A stretch of 64,000 nucleotides of DNA, from positions 62,001 through 126,000 of the forward strand of contig JABWCQ010000007.1 of the NCBI GenBank assembly GCA_013360195.1, written 5' to 3'. This document shows positions 63,078-64,000 of this stretch, in pieces; the first letter of the stretch is position 1; every line of letters starts with the position of its first letter. Source of the stretch: a bacterium. GTDB lineage: Bacteria > Electryoneota > RPQS01. The notes beneath the pieces were generated by a model. The model had not been told where the DNA came from. It saw only the letters and a list, made by a program, of their open reading frames with translations, and made no database searches. Position numbers and translations under genes: made by a program.

Positions 63078-63860
63078 TTATTCCCCGGAAAATGCTGCTT
63101 CACGTTTTTCGAGAAAGGCGGTGGTGCCTTCCAGCTTGTCTTTTGTGCCGCAGCAAAGGGCGAACAACTCTTCCTCAATTCTTAGTGCATCGGTAAGAGG
63201 CTTTCCTGCGCCGCGATAGACGGCTTCTAGGATCGCTTTGCGTGCAAGCGGCGCGAGCTGCGCAAGTTGTGTTGCAAGTTCAATTGCTCTGGTCTGAATT
63301 GTTTCCGGTGCAGCAACTTCATTGACAAGACCCCATTGCAATGCCGTATTCGCATCTATCATTCGCGCCGTAAGTAACAGGTCTAGTGCTCTGCCACCGC
63401 CAATTAACCGCGCAAGTCTTTGGGTGCCGCCGTATCCAGGAATAATGCCCAACTTTATCTCAGGTTGGCCGAATTTCGCCTTCTCTGACGCAATTCGAAG
63501 ATGGCACGACATTGCCAATTCGCATCCTCCACCAAGCGCGAAACCATTTACGGCGGCGATGACTGGTATCGGCAAAGACTCTATCCGCGAAAACAACCGA
63601 TTGCCGCGCTCGGTAAATAGTTTGCCTGTCTTAGAATCCAATTCCCGAATCTCAATTATGTCCGCGCCTGCGACAAAACTCTTCTCGCCTGAACCTGTAA
63701 TCACGAGTGCCCGGATTTCCGGCGTGATTTCTTTATCCAGACAGTGCTCAAGTTCAGTAAGTGTCGCCCCGTTCAAGGCGTTCAGCGCCTTCGGTCGGTT
63801 TATCGTAATCTGCCCGACCGGACCCGAAGTACTCCAGATTATGTTCTCGTAGTTCATCAT
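63078..63860 (-). CDS. Enoyl-CoA hydratase/isomerase family protein (crotonase)
   Basis: 260 residues. SFVAGADIIEI, AAVNGFALGGGCELAMSC and FGQPEIKLGIIPGYGGTQRL show the oxyanion hole and both catalytic glutamates of short-chain enoyl-CoA hydratase. It acts in beta-oxidation or butyryl-CoA metabolism, which would fit the acyl-CoA mutase at 26229. Two ATGs in a row begin it, overlapping the upstream stop (TAATG). It is 2 nt from hutI. Confidence 0.93.
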   Translation of the reverse strand: MMNYENIIWSTSGPVGQITINRPKALNALNGATLTELEHCLDKEITPEIRALVITGSGEKSFVAGADIIEIRELDSKTGKLFTERGNRLFSRIESLPIPVIAAVNGFALGGGCELAMSCHLRIASEKAKFGQPEIKLGIIPGYGGTQRLARLIGGGRALDLLLTARMIDANTALQWGLVNEVAAPETIQTRAIELATQLAQLAPLARKAILEAVYRGAGKPLTDALRIEEELFALCCGTKDKLEGTTAFLEKREAAFSGE

Positions 63861-64000
63861 TAGTAGTTTAGTCCCGGTATCCTGACGTTTTTCGTAATTG
63901 CGGTTTCTGTCGCCAATTCGTACCCGGCATCATGATGACGAAATATGCCCATTGCCGGATCGTTTGTCAATACTCGCTCAATTCGCCTGGCTGCATCATT
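63860..64000 (-). CDS. C-terminal fragment of an unidentified gene
   Basis: The minus strand is open from the window edge to a TAA at 63860-63862, giving 46 residues that end NVRIPGLNY. The stop overlaps the ATG of the enoyl-CoA hydratase gene, the same coupling seen along this string, so I believe it is real. Nothing recognisable is contained in the visible part. Confidence 0.6.
   Translation of the reverse strand, partial: NDAARRIERVLTNDPAMGIFRHHDAGYELATETAITKNVRIPGLNY

Overview
The window looks like part of a chromosome of a didermic, LPS-bearing bacterium of the FCB (Fibrobacteres-Chlorobi-Bacteroidetes) superphylum, probably one of its uncultured candidate phyla. Three things suggest this. 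Two secreted proteins (2031-3290 and 39094-41028) end in the YPNPFN-type C-terminal sorting domain used by type IX secretion. There is an Omp85 protein paired with a giant outer-membrane barrel. There is a Kdo transferase with many core-sugar glycosyltransferases. The promoters I can read are classical sigma70 type (TTGACA, 16-18 bp spacer, TATAAT-like), not the Bacteroidota TAnnTTTG type, which argues against Bacteroidota proper. No phage, IS element, CRISPR array or rRNA was seen. Apart from one short dispersed repeat the region looks like stable housekeeping chromosome.

Layout. 1-3900: the end of a radical SAM/SPASM gene, a 3-methyladenine glycosylase, tRNA-Thr, tRNA-Arg, a LamG/T9SS cargo gene whose promoter spacer carries a G8 tract, and tRNA-Leu. 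3900-8950 (+): smpB, a degenerate ApbE lipoprotein, a GT9 glycosyltransferase, waaA and two ECF-type ATPases. 8965-15531 (-): a six-gene run of five glycosyltransferases ending in an OPT transporter. 15620-19401: 5'-nucleotidase plus ArsC (+), converging on dusB plus a methyltransferase (-). 19890-28410 (-): a GH20-like secreted protein, a lipoprotein/hybrid-kinase pair, a B12-dependent acyl-CoA mutase with isobutyryl-CoA mutase-type residues, and a small outer-membrane protein.

28566-33053 (+): ferredoxin, a 948-residue secreted protein, class I aldolase fbaB and a Trm112-like protein. 33138-41028 (-): M1 peptidase, rlmH, mrp, a DUF59 protein, then pyrR-pyrB-pyrC behind a candidate PyrR attenuator, and a degenerate UshA-like lipoprotein. 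41115-46696 (+): EnvC-like factor, holB, ricT-like gene and metG. 46745-54655 (-): a PAS kinase, mdh-elbB, rng-rplU-rpmA and the Omp85 gene. 52964-64000 (-): one long tight gene string running from a truncated gene through enoyl-CoA hydratase, hutI, a diguanylate cyclase, glgA, an NHL propeller and the giant barrel to the Omp85 protein.

Recurring themes are envelope building (LPS core, outer-membrane assembly, secreted T9SS cargo) and homologues of enzymes that have lost catalytic residues (ApbE, UshA, LytM, receiver domains). The best leads for something undescribed are the Omp85/giant-barrel operon, the possibly phase-variable surface-protein promoter, the PyrR leader, and the lipoprotein/hybrid-kinase pair. 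All functional calls come from reading the sequence; no database search was run.
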